From NCBI GenBank assembly GCA_001803045.1, contig MHAR01000086.1, positions 1 through 54,482 on the forward strand: DNA of 54,482 nt, read 5' to 3'. Source of the stretch: Ignavibacteria bacterium RIFOXYB12_FULL_35_14. Its GTDB lineage: Bacteria > Bacteroidota > Ignavibacteria > Ignavibacteriales > Ignavibacteriaceae. The notes below the pieces were generated by a model. The model saw only the letters and a program-made list of their open reading frames with translations. It was not told where the DNA came from and made no database searches. Below, piece by piece: positions 1 to 8,571 of the stretch; the stretch's first letter is position 1, and every line of letters starts with the position of its first letter. Made by a program: the position numbers and the translations under genes.

Positions 1-79
1 CGAGGAATATCTCCGCTTAAAAATTCTCACTTGTATGCTCAAGAAGATATAAAATGACCCACTCGATTACGCGAAGACC

Positions 80-1957
80 CTATATTTTAAAGATGCGCGT
101 TGCATTTAATATAGCAATTAGAGCGACACCCATATCCCCAAATACTGCTTCCCACATAGAAGCAATTCCAACGGCTCCGAGTAGGATAAAAACACCTTTT
201 ACCGAAAGCGAAAATATTAAATTCTGCCAAACTATCTTTCGTGTCTTTCGTGCAATTAGAATTGCCTGAGAAACTTTAGATGGTTGATCTTCCATAATTA
301 CGATGTCGGAGGCTTCGACAGCAGCATCCGAACCCAAACCGCCCATGGCAATTCCTAAATCTGCACGCGCTATTACCGGAGCATCATTAATACCATCACC
401 AACAAAAGCTACTTTGCCAATTTTAGTTTCTAATAAAATTTCTTCAAGCTTAGTGACTTTATCTTCCGGCAGCAACTCACTGAAACTGCTGTCGATATTT
501 AATTTTCGAGCAAATTTAGATGTGGTAAAATTATTGTCTCCGCTAAGCATAACAGTTCTTTTAATTCCCAATGACTTCAAACTTTCGATAGTTTTTACCG
601 AATCATCTTTCAATTCATCCGAGATAATAATATGTCCGGCGTAAACTGAATTCACAGCAACATGAATTACTGTTCCTTCGACGTTACAAATATCATGATC
701 AATGTTCTCGGAATGCAGCAACTTATCATTACCTGCGACTATCAAATCACCGTTGACTTTCACTTTAATCCCTAATCCTGAAATTTCCTCTTGGTCTTTG
801 GTCTCAACAATCTTCAGTTCTTTTCCATATGCTTCTCTTATAGAATCTGCAACTGGATGATTTGAATTTGCTTCTGCTAAGTAGGCATAATATAAAACTT
901 CATTTCTGCTAAATCCGTTTTGCGTAATCACATTGGTCACCTTAAATATTCCTTTAGTAAGTGTTCCCGTTTTATCAAAGACAACAGTATTCAATTCCGT
1001 CAGCGTGTCAAGATAGCTTGAACCTTTAATTAAAATTCCCTTTCTTGATGCACTGCCTAATCCTCCAAAATAAGTCAGAGGAATGCTTATGACCAAGGCA
1101 CAGGGACATGAAACTACAAGAATTACGAGTGATCTATAAATCCAAACGGAAAATGTTTGACTCGTGAATAATAGTGGCGGAACGAAAGCAATTGCAACTG
1201 CGATAAGAACTACAATCGGAGTATAAATCCTCGCAAATTTTGAAATGAACTTTTCAGGTCTGGCTTTTTTATGGGAAGCGAACTCAACTAGATCCATAAT
1301 TCTTGAAATGGACGTTTCGCTAAATATTCTACTCACCCTTACTTCAATTGTCCCAGATTTATTTATCATTCCAGCTAAAACATCATTGTCTTTACCTACC
1401 GTTTTGGGAACCGACTCCCCGGTCAGAATAAATGTGTCTACATAAGACGATCCATTTATTATTTTACCGTCCAGCGGAATTTTTTCACCGGGTTTTACAA
1501 TTATTAAATCATCTACTTTAACTTCCGAAGGATTTTTTTTAATTATTTTATCATCAACTTTAAGATTTGCGTACTCAGGTCGTATTTCAAGCAATGATTT
1601 AATTGATTTTTTTGAACGGTCAACAGCAGATTTTTGGAAGAATTCGCCGACATTATATAGCAGCATCACCATTACTGCTTCAGGTAGCTCGTTTATAGCT
1701 ACTGCACCAAGCGTGGCTATGGTCATAAGGAAATTCTCATCGAAGAAATTTTTTCTGAATAAATTTTTTATCGCTTTCAAAATAACACTCCAGCCCGCTA
1801 CAAGGTAGGCAGAGAGAAGAATTAGATAGCTCAAATACTTTAATGACTCAACCTTGATATTATTCTCAAGGATAACTCCTCCAACCAGCAGTATTGTAAC
1901 TAAAAAGATAAGGAATAATTCTTTTGACAGAGTATTTTTTAACAGTTTTATTATCAT
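80..1957 (-). CDS. P1B-type heavy-metal ATPase, Zn/Cd/Pb export class
   Basis: An inner-membrane pump that uses ATP to expel divalent soft metals. The 625-residue protein shows the actuator TGES (about 179-182), the membrane metal site CPC (284-286), the phosphorylated DKTGT motif (328-332), the HP dipeptide (367-368) and GDGINDAP (520-527). An aspartate near the last helix (D608, in AVFGDMGV) together with CPC is the pattern of Zn/Cd/Pb pumps rather than Cu pumps. It begins directly with membrane helices and has no N-terminal HMA metal-binding domain, so it is about 100 residues shorter than ZntA or CadA. No metalloregulator gene lies next to it in the window. The fold and class are secure; the exact metal is inferred. 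Confidence 0.93.
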   Translation of the reverse strand: MIIKLLKNTLSKELFLIFLVTILLVGGVILENNIKVESLKYLSYLILLSAYLVAGWSVILKAIKNLFRKNFFDENFLMTIATLGAVAINELPEAVMVMLLYNVGEFFQKSAVDRSKKSIKSLLEIRPEYANLKVDDKIIKKNPSEVKVDDLIIVKPGEKIPLDGKIINGSSYVDTFILTGESVPKTVGKDNDVLAGMINKSGTIEVRVSRIFSETSISRIMDLVEFASHKKARPEKFISKFARIYTPIVVLIAVAIAFVPPLLFTSQTFSVWIYRSLVILVVSCPCALVISIPLTYFGGLGSASRKGILIKGSSYLDTLTELNTVVFDKTGTLTKGIFKVTNVITQNGFSRNEVLYYAYLAEANSNHPVADSIREAYGKELKIVETKDQEEISGLGIKVKVNGDLIVAGNDKLLHSENIDHDICNVEGTVIHVAVNSVYAGHIIISDELKDDSVKTIESLKSLGIKRTVMLSGDNNFTTSKFARKLNIDSSFSELLPEDKVTKLEEILLETKIGKVAFVGDGINDAPVIARADLGIAMGGLGSDAAVEASDIVIMEDQPSKVSQAILIARKTRKIVWQNLIFSLSVKGVFILLGAVGIASMWEAVFGDMGVALIAILNATRIFKI

Positions 1958-2083
1958 TTTTTAATCAAATTTTACTGAAGGCCAAAATAACTATAATTAA
2001 ATAAAGGATAATTCAATATCTCATACAAAATATAATATGAATGATAACAAATTTAGAAAGGCATGGAGGAAGGAAGTCAACAG

Positions 2084-2803
2084 TTAGTTTTCAGTAAAAA
2101 TCTCATTAATTCTTCTCCCCCCCATATATTTTTTTGAATAGTATTTATGATCAAGAGAAGAGACAATAACTCCTTTAGATGAGCTGGCATGTGCAAAAAG
2201 ATTATCACCAATATATATTCCAACATGCCCAGGACGAACTGCTCTCCTCGTATTGAAGAAGACCAAATCGCCAAAAGTAAGATTTTCTTTTTTTCTGATT
2301 GGGAGTCCTTGAGTAAACTGTTCGCGGGCGGATCTTAAAAGCATTACATCCAAACTAGTGCTGAATACATTTTGGGTAAATGCCGAACAGTCAATTCCGT
2401 TCTCGGAATTTCCACCAAACTTATAGGGCGTATTGATGTATTTAATAATCTCTATCAACATTCTTTCTTTCAGGGTTGTATTTGCTAAACCCGAATCGGA
2501 ATAATTCTCCGAAGACTTGATTGCTGCAAGAATAGAAGAAATATCAACTTCCGATTCATCTATCAAACTTTCTTCTTCATCTTCCCAGCTTTGAAACTCT
2601 GCAGATGTGTCTTGAACCTGAGAATAATAAAGAAGATCATCACTATCGTCTTTTATTAATCCTGCCTTTAAAGAATCATCGTAACTTGTAATGCCAACGC
2701 TATTTTTATAACGTAAAGAATAGGAAGAAGAGGTGCATCCTAAATATAGAATTGAGATAAGAATAACAAATGATATTAATGTAGCGATTTTTTTTAGCCG
2801 CAT
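2084..2803 (-). CDS. NlpC/P60-family lipoprotein, probable cell-wall peptidase
   Basis: A probable peptidoglycan endopeptidase anchored in the envelope. The N-terminus is a lipoprotein signal with lipobox LYLGC (lipidated Cys23). A charged linker runs to about residue 110, followed by an NlpC/P60 domain with candidate catalytic Cys139 (in GIDCSAF), His193 (in GHVGIYIG) and a third polar residue near His205. Size (239 residues) and order fit Spr/YafL-like enzymes. The start codon comes 3 bases after the rpoD stop, so the two are surely co-transcribed. The actual bond cut cannot be read from sequence. Confidence 0.9.
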   Translation of the reverse strand: MRLKKIATLISFVILISILYLGCTSSSYSLRYKNSVGITSYDDSLKAGLIKDDSDDLLYYSQVQDTSAEFQSWEDEEESLIDESEVDISSILAAIKSSENYSDSGLANTTLKERMLIEIIKYINTPYKFGGNSENGIDCSAFTQNVFSTSLDVMLLRSAREQFTQGLPIRKKENLTFGDLVFFNTRRAVRPGHVGIYIGDNLFAHASSSKGVIVSSLDHKYYSKKYMGGRRINEIFTEN

Positions 2804-2806
2804 AAA

Positions 2807-3661
2807 TCAACCGAGATAAGCTTTTAAATTTTTACTTCGTGATGTATGTCGAAGACGTCTAATAGCTTTCTCTTTGATCTGCCTTACTCTTTCTCTTGTA
2901 AGATTAAATCGTTCTCCAATTTCTTCTAAAGTTAGCGAGTTTTCCTTGTCTAAACCAAAATATAATTTAATGACTTCCGCTTCTCTTTCCGACAGGGTAG
3001 ATAACGCTCGCTCAATCTCCTCCCTTAACGATTCATCCATTAAGAGATGATCAGGAGAAGGTTGAAGATCACTTTGGATAACATCTAATAGACTGTTCTC
3101 TTCACCATGGGTGAAAGGCGCATCCATTGATACGTGTCGGCCGGATATCTTTAATGTGTCGGCAATTTCTGAGGCATCCATATCAAGTTCTTTAGCAAGT
3201 TCATCAGCGCTCGGTTCGCGTTCGAACTCTTGTTCAAGATTACTGTATGCTTTACCAATTTTATTGAGAGCACCAACCCGATTTAGCGGTAATCTTACTA
3301 TTCTGGATTGCTCCGCTAGCGACTGCAGAATTGATTGTCGTATCCACCAAACGGCGTAAGAAATAAATTTGAAACCTCTTGTCTCATCAAACCTCTTGGC
3401 AGCTTTAAGTAATCCAAGATTTCCTTCGTTGATAAGATCCCCAAGTGATAGTCCTTGGTTTTGATATTGCTTTGCTACACTGACTACAAATCTCAAATTC
3501 GCTTTAGCAAGATGTTCTAAAGCCGCTTGCTCGCCTTTTCTAATTCTAATAGCCAATTCAATTTCTTGTTCGGTTGTAAGCAAATTAATTTTTCCTATCT
3601 CCTGAAGATATTTATCAAGAGATTGGTTTTCGCGATTTGTAAACTGCTTTACAATTTTCAC
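2807..3661 (-). CDS. rpoD: Housekeeping RNA polymerase sigma factor
   Basis: Primary sigma-70 factor that directs RNA polymerase to vegetative promoters. The 284-residue protein lacks region 1.1. It begins with the region 1.2 motif [10 protein letters not shown], has region 2 with [12 protein letters not shown] and [10 protein letters not shown], region 3 around residues 155-205, and region 4 with [20 protein letters not shown]. This short architecture is normal for Bacteroidota and Chlorobiota. The start is GTG with only a weak AAGG upstream. It heads a two-gene unit with the NlpC/P60 lipoprotein. Promoters of the form TTGnnn-17-TATATT elsewhere in the window fit what this factor should recognise. 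Confidence 0.95.
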   Translation of the reverse strand: MKIVKQFTNRENQSLDKYLQEIGKINLLTTEQEIELAIRIRKGEQAALEHLAKANLRFVVSVAKQYQNQGLSLGDLINEGNLGLLKAAKRFDETRGFKFISYAVWWIRQSILQSLAEQSRIVRLPLNRVGALNKIGKAYSNLEQEFEREPSADELAKELDMDASEIADTLKISGRHVSMDAPFTHGEENSLLDVIQSDLQPSPDHLLMDESLREEIERALSTLSEREAEVIKLYFGLDKENSLTLEEIGERFNLTRERVRQIKEKAIRRLRHTSRSKNLKAYLG

Positions 3662-4049
3662 TAGCCAGCCTTTATTAATTATTTTGCTATTAGAAAAATT
3701 TTTACATTTAATTTAACGGATTACACCAGTTCCAAATTTGCACAAAAATAAATGATTAATGATTCAAATGAAAGTTGTAAATAATTTTTTACATTAGTGG
3801 AAGAGAGAAGTATAAAGAAGATTCTTTTAGGTTAATAATTTCGGAGGATTAGAAAATTATTTTTTTATCGGATAGCTTTCACTTTAAATCTAATTCATTT
3901 TGGTGATAAACCCTCAAATCAATTTTCTTTTTGATTCAATAAACTTGATGACTACTCCCTAGGATAATGATTGCATAATCTTTATCAATTTTACTTTTAT
4001 CGCAATTTCATTACTTAATTTACTCTCAACAAATTGACTCTGTTGTCTA
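3662..4049. other. Intergenic region between deoB and rpoD, nothing recognised
   Basis: This AT-rich stretch of 388 bases holds no open frame of note on either strand and no tRNA-like or strong hairpin structure. It must contain the rpoD promoter, since the next gene upstream, deoB, ends at 4050. Several TTTG and TAnnTTTG-like boxes occur, but none has convincing spacing, so no site is called. Confidence 0.5.
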
Positions 4050-5213
4050 TTATTCATTTAAGAAGCTTTCCCCTTTAAGAGAATTACTCACACCAAAAAA
4101 TTCTGCAGCAGTTTTACCAACATCGCTAAATGTGTTTCGTGTTCCCAGATTTTTTCCGGCTTTGCTTTTTCTATAATATATTAAAGGAACATATTCCCTG
4201 CTGTGATCCGTACTTGGTGTCGTTGGATCATTTCCGTGATCCGCTGTGATAACTAGAGCATCTGATTCATCAAGAACATTAATCAATTGGGGTAAAACGT
4301 GATCAAAATTCTTCAATGCATCTGCAAAACCATGCGGATCGTTACGATGGCCATAGTAAACATCAAAATCTACAAGATTAGCTAAGATAAAACTGTTTTT
4401 ACTTTTGCAAGTGTATTCTAATATTTTTTTAAATCCCTCCTCGTTGGATTTTGTTTTTTCGATTGTCTTTATTCCACGGTAATTAAACAGGTCATTAACT
4501 TTTCCAATGCCAACTGTGCTTATTGAGTTTTTAGATAAAACATCCAAAATAGTATCATCGGGTGGATTCATTGAAAAATCTTTTCGGTTTACTGTTCGAA
4601 TATAATTCCCTGAATTGCCCACGAAAGGTCTAGCAATTACTCTTCCAATCACTATTGGAAAAGTTAAAACTTCCTCTCGAGTTATTTTACAGATTTCAAA
4701 AAGATTTTCCAACGGAATGATTTCCTCATGGGCTGCAATTTGAAAAACGGAATCTGCCGATGTATAAATTATTGGAAAACCCGTTCGAACATGTTCATCA
4801 CCCAGTTCCTGAATTATCTCCGTACCAGAAGCAGCTTTATTACCAAGAAATCCTTTACATCCCGTTAGCTTCAGAAATTTATCTGTTATCTCATCTGGAA
4901 AACCATTTGGGAAATATGAAAAATCTAAATCCACAAATATCCCGCCAATTTCCCAATGGCCTGTTGTTGAATCTTTTCCATTTGAAATTTCTTTCATCTT
5001 CCCAAATGAAGCTTTGGGATTATCAACTTTATTTATTCCCCTGACATCATAAATATTTCCAAGTCCCAGAGCTTGAAGATTAGGTAAGTTTAAACCGCCA
5101 ACTGCTAGAGCCGTGTTTACGAGAGTATTACTTCCCTCATCTTGATAAAGATGAGAATCAGGAAGTTCACCAATACCAACCCCATCCAAAATAATTATGA
5201 TAAAGTTATTCAT
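4050..5213 (-). CDS. deoB: Phosphopentomutase
   Basis: Interconverts ribose/deoxyribose 1-phosphate and 5-phosphate, linking nucleoside breakdown to the pentose phosphate pathway. The 387-residue protein belongs to the alkaline phosphatase superfamily. It has an N-terminal metal site ILDGVGIGELPD, the phosphorylated Thr region DSTTGHWEI (Thr83/84) and the second metal site ADHGNDPTTPSTDHSREYVP. Length matches known DeoB. It lies 38 bases after the GAF/GGDEF-like gene and may be read from the same transcript. No other nucleoside salvage genes are nearby. Confidence 0.94.
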   Translation of the reverse strand: MNNFIIIILDGVGIGELPDSHLYQDEGSNTLVNTALAVGGLNLPNLQALGLGNIYDVRGINKVDNPKASFGKMKEISNGKDSTTGHWEIGGIFVDLDFSYFPNGFPDEITDKFLKLTGCKGFLGNKAASGTEIIQELGDEHVRTGFPIIYTSADSVFQIAAHEEIIPLENLFEICKITREEVLTFPIVIGRVIARPFVGNSGNYIRTVNRKDFSMNPPDDTILDVLSKNSISTVGIGKVNDLFNYRGIKTIEKTKSNEEGFKKILEYTCKSKNSFILANLVDFDVYYGHRNDPHGFADALKNFDHVLPQLINVLDESDALVITADHGNDPTTPSTDHSREYVPLIYYRKSKAGKNLGTRNTFSDVGKTAAEFFGVSNSLKGESFLNE

Positions 5214-5251
5214 GAATTGAATATTTAAAATGAAAATTTTTAAGATGAATT

Positions 5252-7120
5252 TCAGTTAATACTTCGGACAGTATTTCCTCCGCGTTCAAGAGCTTTTTGC
5301 AGAGCAAGGTCGGCATTATAGATAATCTCTTCCACATTTGTTTTGTTGGATGCAGAAGCAATTCCAACAGAAACCGTATAAGTTGTTTGTTTTGATACAA
5401 CAGCAATTGGTTTTCGAGCAATCTTGACTCTCAATTTTTCCGCCCAAAGAAAAATATCTTTTGTTGTCGAATTAAAGAAATAAACTCCAAATACTTTTTC
5501 GTTGATTCTTCCGAAGGTTGTAAGAGGAGTCATTTCACTTGATATAATTTCTGCTACCGTGCTGAGCACTTTAGGGAACGGATTTCCATCGAAGAGAGAT
5601 TCCTGTTCAAGAAAATCATCAATACGTACCAATGCAATGGCACCCGGCACTTTTAATTGAACTGCCTTATGTAAATCAGCACTCACCCTTTCTTTAAAGC
5701 TGAATGTGTTAAGTGTATGTGTTTCTATATCGAGAGTGATAAAACTTTTAAGAAGTGTTTGTGATGAAAATGAGTGGATAGCAAATGATAAATAATTAGC
5801 TGCGCTTTTCAAGAACTGCACGTCATCATTTGAATACGCATTCTTCTTCAAACTTTCAAAGCAAAGAACGCCAAAGTTTTGATTTTTATAAATTATTGGA
5901 ATTGCGAGGAAGGAGCCGTCAAAGGTAACATTTTCGCTTTTAGAAAATCTTTTTACTCCACCTAGCGATGTATCATCTATTTTGACAGGCATACCTGTGG
6001 TGATACATTTACCCGCTAATGTCCCGTTGATTTCAATTACTAAATTTTGCCCGACATATTTTAATGAAGTGTTGTTAATTACTTTAATCGTTTTAAACTT
6101 CTTTTCGATCGGTTCATAATAAATAAATGTAAAAGCATCCCAATGAATTAATTGAACAAATGAATTTTGAATTGATGCAGCTAAATCTTCTTCACTTTCA
6201 AGCTTAAGGTGCGATCCAACCAAATGTAGAATACCGTTTAACCTTTGCTGAGAGATTGAATCAGAGTGCTTCTCCTCAAATATCGATATAATCATCGTAA
6301 TTACTCTGACAAATCTGCCAAGTGTAAAAATTGTTTCTATTCCAAATGCATCTTCTACTTTGGAATCAAGCGCTATGATTGCAATCAGAGATTTATCATA
6401 AAAAAGCGGAACTCCAACAAAACTTCTTATGCCCTGCTTGCTTTCGTAGTAGCGGATAACATCTGCTTCAGCAACTATGGAAATATCGGTTAATAATTCA
6501 GGCTCACCTTTCTGAACAATTTTGCTAAGTATGTCATCTTCTAAGTCAAATTTTCTTTGTGATATTGAAGTTGAATTTGAAACAAATTTATCTATTGAAA
6601 ATTTTTCTTTTTTTTGATTATACCAAAAGAAAATAACAGAGTGAGCATAATATACTTCCTTAATCACGTTAAGAATTTTTTCAAGCGCAAATGAAAATTG
6701 TCCGCCATGACCCAATTCTTTCGGTAATTCTTCATTAGCAATTTCTTTAAATCTTTCTTTCAGATCAGGAGGTTTGAGCGTTGTTCTTGGAAGTCTTTCA
6801 TCAATAGGATAGCTTGAAGCTGTTATAACATCCGGATTAATTGTCTTTGAGACAATTTTAAATGAATCTCCATAACTCTTTGCATCGGACTGATAACCAT
6901 CATCAATTAAATTATCATCGAAGTCATCATTTATATATGTACTTTGAAATTTTAATGAATCGCGGAGGAAAATTATGAATGCAACATAGATTATGATTAA
7001 TGCAAGTGCAATAATTCTTACAGTAAGATCATCTGCTAACAACAAAGCTGCCGCTAAAATAGGCACTACGAGAAAGATTAGTAATCTTCTTCTTTGTCTT
7101 CGATTCATTTTAATTTGCAT
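5252..7120 (-). CDS. Membrane-anchored protein with tandem GAF domains and a degenerate GGDEF domain
   Basis: A probable signalling protein of 622 residues. Two hydrophobic segments at about 13-30 and 33-51 anchor it. A linker follows, then two GAF-like sensor domains (about 140-280 and 295-450), then a GGDEF-like fold (about 465-620). The fold is recognised by its closing VSVGIA (583-588) and the NADLALQKALERGGN helix. The catalytic GG(D/E)EF loop is replaced by GRINEKVF (537-544), so c-di-GMP synthesis is unlikely; it may act as a nucleotide sensor or scaffold. No Shine-Dalgarno precedes the first ATG, and an ATG four codons later is equally possible. Confidence 0.8.
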   Translation of the reverse strand: MQIKMNRRQRRRLLIFLVVPILAAALLLADDLTVRIIALALIIIYVAFIIFLRDSLKFQSTYINDDFDDNLIDDGYQSDAKSYGDSFKIVSKTINPDVITASSYPIDERLPRTTLKPPDLKERFKEIANEELPKELGHGGQFSFALEKILNVIKEVYYAHSVIFFWYNQKKEKFSIDKFVSNSTSISQRKFDLEDDILSKIVQKGEPELLTDISIVAEADVIRYYESKQGIRSFVGVPLFYDKSLIAIIALDSKVEDAFGIETIFTLGRFVRVITMIISIFEEKHSDSISQQRLNGILHLVGSHLKLESEEDLAASIQNSFVQLIHWDAFTFIYYEPIEKKFKTIKVINNTSLKYVGQNLVIEINGTLAGKCITTGMPVKIDDTSLGGVKRFSKSENVTFDGSFLAIPIIYKNQNFGVLCFESLKKNAYSNDDVQFLKSAANYLSFAIHSFSSQTLLKSFITLDIETHTLNTFSFKERVSADLHKAVQLKVPGAIALVRIDDFLEQESLFDGNPFPKVLSTVAEIISSEMTPLTTFGRINEKVFGVYFFNSTTKDIFLWAEKLRVKIARKPIAVVSKQTTYTVSVGIASASNKTNVEEIIYNADLALQKALERGGNTVRSIN

Positions 7121-7322
7121 AGATTGGAAAGTTTTGAAACAAATTACCTGATAATTTTACAATTTTTTAGAATAGCAAGCAAACAAGAAGCTCAAGTTCA
7201 AATTACTTAGTCACCTTACACAAGGTAATGATGAAAATTCGCAAACAAACCAACTTCCCTTGATTTTTAGAACTATGCGTTATGAACCGGGTTTATTATT
7301 CTTCACCTTTGCATAAGGCGAG

Positions 7323-7907
7323 TTAATAAAATATTTCTTCAAAAAGTTTTGCGATTTCTTTTTTACCGCGGAGTTTCACAGAGGAATAATATACCACATT
7401 AGAATTTAGATCAATCCCCGGAAAAAACTGTTTCAAGTTTTTCCTTGCTAGATTTTGTTCAGATTGTTTTAGCTTATCTACCTTCGACAATAGAATTATA
7501 TGAGGAATATTTAAGTCTTGCAAAAGTTTGTTCAAATGATGATCAAGATCAGTCGGTTTATGACGGCTATCGATAAAATGGATTGCTAACCGGACGTAAC
7601 TCGATTTTGTTATGAATTCCCCAATTAATTTGGACCAATGAGCTCGTTCAGCTTTACTGGTTTTAGCATAACCATAACCGGGTAAATCGACAATATAAAA
7701 TTTACTATCTATCTCATAAAAATTAATCGATCGAGTCTTTCCGGGCGTGGAACTGACTTTTGCAAGGTCTTTTTTATTAAAAAATGAATTAATAAACGAA
7801 GATTTGCCAACATTAGATCGACCACATAGAATTACTTCGGGCAATCGACATTTAGGAATTTCGCTTAAATTAAAAGCGGATTTTATGAATTGCTGCTTTT
7901 CAAACAT
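7323..7907 (-). CDS. engB: Ribosome biogenesis GTP-binding protein YsxC/EngB
   Basis: Small cytoplasmic GTPase needed for late assembly of the 50S subunit. The 194-residue protein shows G1 GRSNVGKSS (29-37), the G3 region VDLPGYG, and G4 as LSKVDKL. Length and motifs match YsxC/YihA. It is the first gene after the ribosomal supercluster and reads in the same direction, but it is separated from rplQ by a terminator, an insertion-like segment and a second terminator copy. It therefore probably has its own promoter just upstream. Confidence 0.95.
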   Translation of the reverse strand: MFEKQQFIKSAFNLSEIPKCRLPEVILCGRSNVGKSSFINSFFNKKDLAKVSSTPGKTRSINFYEIDSKFYIVDLPGYGYAKTSKAERAHWSKLIGEFITKSSYVRLAIHFIDSRHKPTDLDHHLNKLLQDLNIPHIILLSKVDKLKQSEQNLARKNLKQFFPGIDLNSNVVYYSSVKLRGKKEIAKLFEEIFY

Positions 7908-7951
7908 TGTAAAAATTTCGTATGCAATTTAAGTCGCTTAATTCAAACTAT

Positions 7952-8020
7952 AAAGTATAAAGAATTTAAAATAAAAAACCCCGAAAAATCGGGGCTAAAA
8001 AAATTATTCTTCATCTTTCT
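7952..8020. repeat. Direct repeat copy A: duplicated rplQ 3' end and terminator
   Basis: Positions 7960-8020 match 8511-8571 over 61 bases without a mismatch, and the match extends leftwards to 7952 across a 7-base indel. The repeat contains the rplQ terminator hairpin and the last codons of rplQ including the stop. It is the engB-side copy and has no gene attached. Confidence 0.93.
7971..7994 (-). terminator. Intrinsic terminator, duplicated copy
   Basis: On the minus strand CCCCGA-TTTT-TCGGGG is followed by a run of T. It is identical to the rplQ terminator and lies between the insertion and engB, so it should block leftover read-through toward engB. Confidence 0.8.
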
Positions 8021-8495
8021 CCTGTTTTCCGCAAGCGATTTTTAGTTAAGAGTTAAATCATTGATAATAAAGCACTTAACTAAGTGAAATTTGTCAATTT
8101 GGGTGCTGCTCAACTATTATCGAGTATGTTTTTTAAAAATTTAGCAGGGAGATTTAACAGTTTTAATTTTTAGTAATGATGTTTCTGATCCATCAGGTTA
8201 TTAGGTCGCACTCTATCAAAATCTATTGCTAATGTTTGCTACAAATCCACCTAAGGCGGACTCCTAATTGAGCAAATTAAAATTGCTATGCTGAAATAAA
8301 ATTAGTTCCAGCGGAACGACCTGTTTGTAATACAAATAAGCAAAAAGATAACTAAGCTCCATAGGAGCGACCTATGATTTTCTGTGATGGTGTTCCATTT
8401 TAAATAACCAATTATTATTAAAATGTTAAATAAAAAAAGCAAGGATGTGACTTTTCAATAATTATCACGCAGGGTGCTGCATTGCGGAAAACAGG
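8021..8495. mobile_element. Putative non-autonomous insertion with terminal inverted repeats and long direct repeats
   Basis: A 475-base gene-less segment. It begins with CCTGTTTTCCGCAA (8021-8034) and ends with the exact inverse TTGCGGAAAACAGG (8482-8495). The outer edges of these 14-base inverted repeats touch the two direct repeats (7952-8020 and 8496-8571) with no gap. This is the arrangement of a transposed element with a target duplication, although a 60-75 base duplication is far longer than transposases normally make. No open frame of useful length is present, so it would be a MITE-like or decayed element. Inside are two GACCT-tailed hairpin units and a near palindrome at 8246-8260. 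An integrase attachment scar is an alternative. Confidence 0.6.
8305..8373. repeat. Two GACCT-tailed hairpin units, 51 bp apart
   Basis: Unit one (8305-8322) is GTTCC-AGC-GGAAC-GACCT; unit two (8356-8373) is GCTCC-ATA-GGAGC-GACCT. The stem bases differ yet pairing and the GACCT tail are kept, which suggests conserved structure rather than chance. The inverse core AGGTCGC also occurs at 8203-8209. They resemble dispersed palindromic repeats, but copy number in the genome cannot be known from this window. Confidence 0.6.
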
Positions 8496-8571
8496 AAAGT
8501 ATAAAGTAAGAAGAATTTAAAATAAAAAACCCCGAAAAATCGGGGCTAAAAAAATTATTCTTCATCTTTCT
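8496..8571. repeat. Direct repeat copy B: native rplQ 3' end and terminator
   Basis: The rplQ-side copy of the duplication. It includes the last 17 bases of rplQ (8555-8571) and the terminator. It differs from copy A by a 7-base insertion, TAAGAAG, at 8507-8513. Confidence 0.93.
8524..8545 (-). terminator. Intrinsic terminator of the S10-spc-alpha cluster
   Basis: A perfect six-base-pair stem (CCCCGA/TCGGGG, loop TTTT on the minus strand) followed by a T-rich tail, starting 9 bases after the rplQ stop. It marks the end of the ribosomal cluster transcript. Confidence 0.88.

Noticed and set aside
1958-2083. Promoter of the P1B ATPase
   Set aside because: Several overlapping TTG and TA-rich boxes exist, but none has clear spacing, so choosing one would be arbitrary.
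7206-7235. ACCTT/AAGGT inverted repeat upstream of the GAF protein gene
   Set aside because: It has only five base pairs and no T tail; it is compatible with chance in an AT-rich spacer.
7999-8020. Copy A of the rplQ tail as a second rplQ pseudogene
   Set aside because: Only the last few codons are present; it is better explained as part of the direct duplication.
8021-8495. Riboswitch or CRISPR in the rplQ-engB gap
   Set aside because: There are no regularly spaced repeats, and the inverted repeats lie at the ends instead of forming a compact aptamer; the segment is flanked by terminators on both sides.
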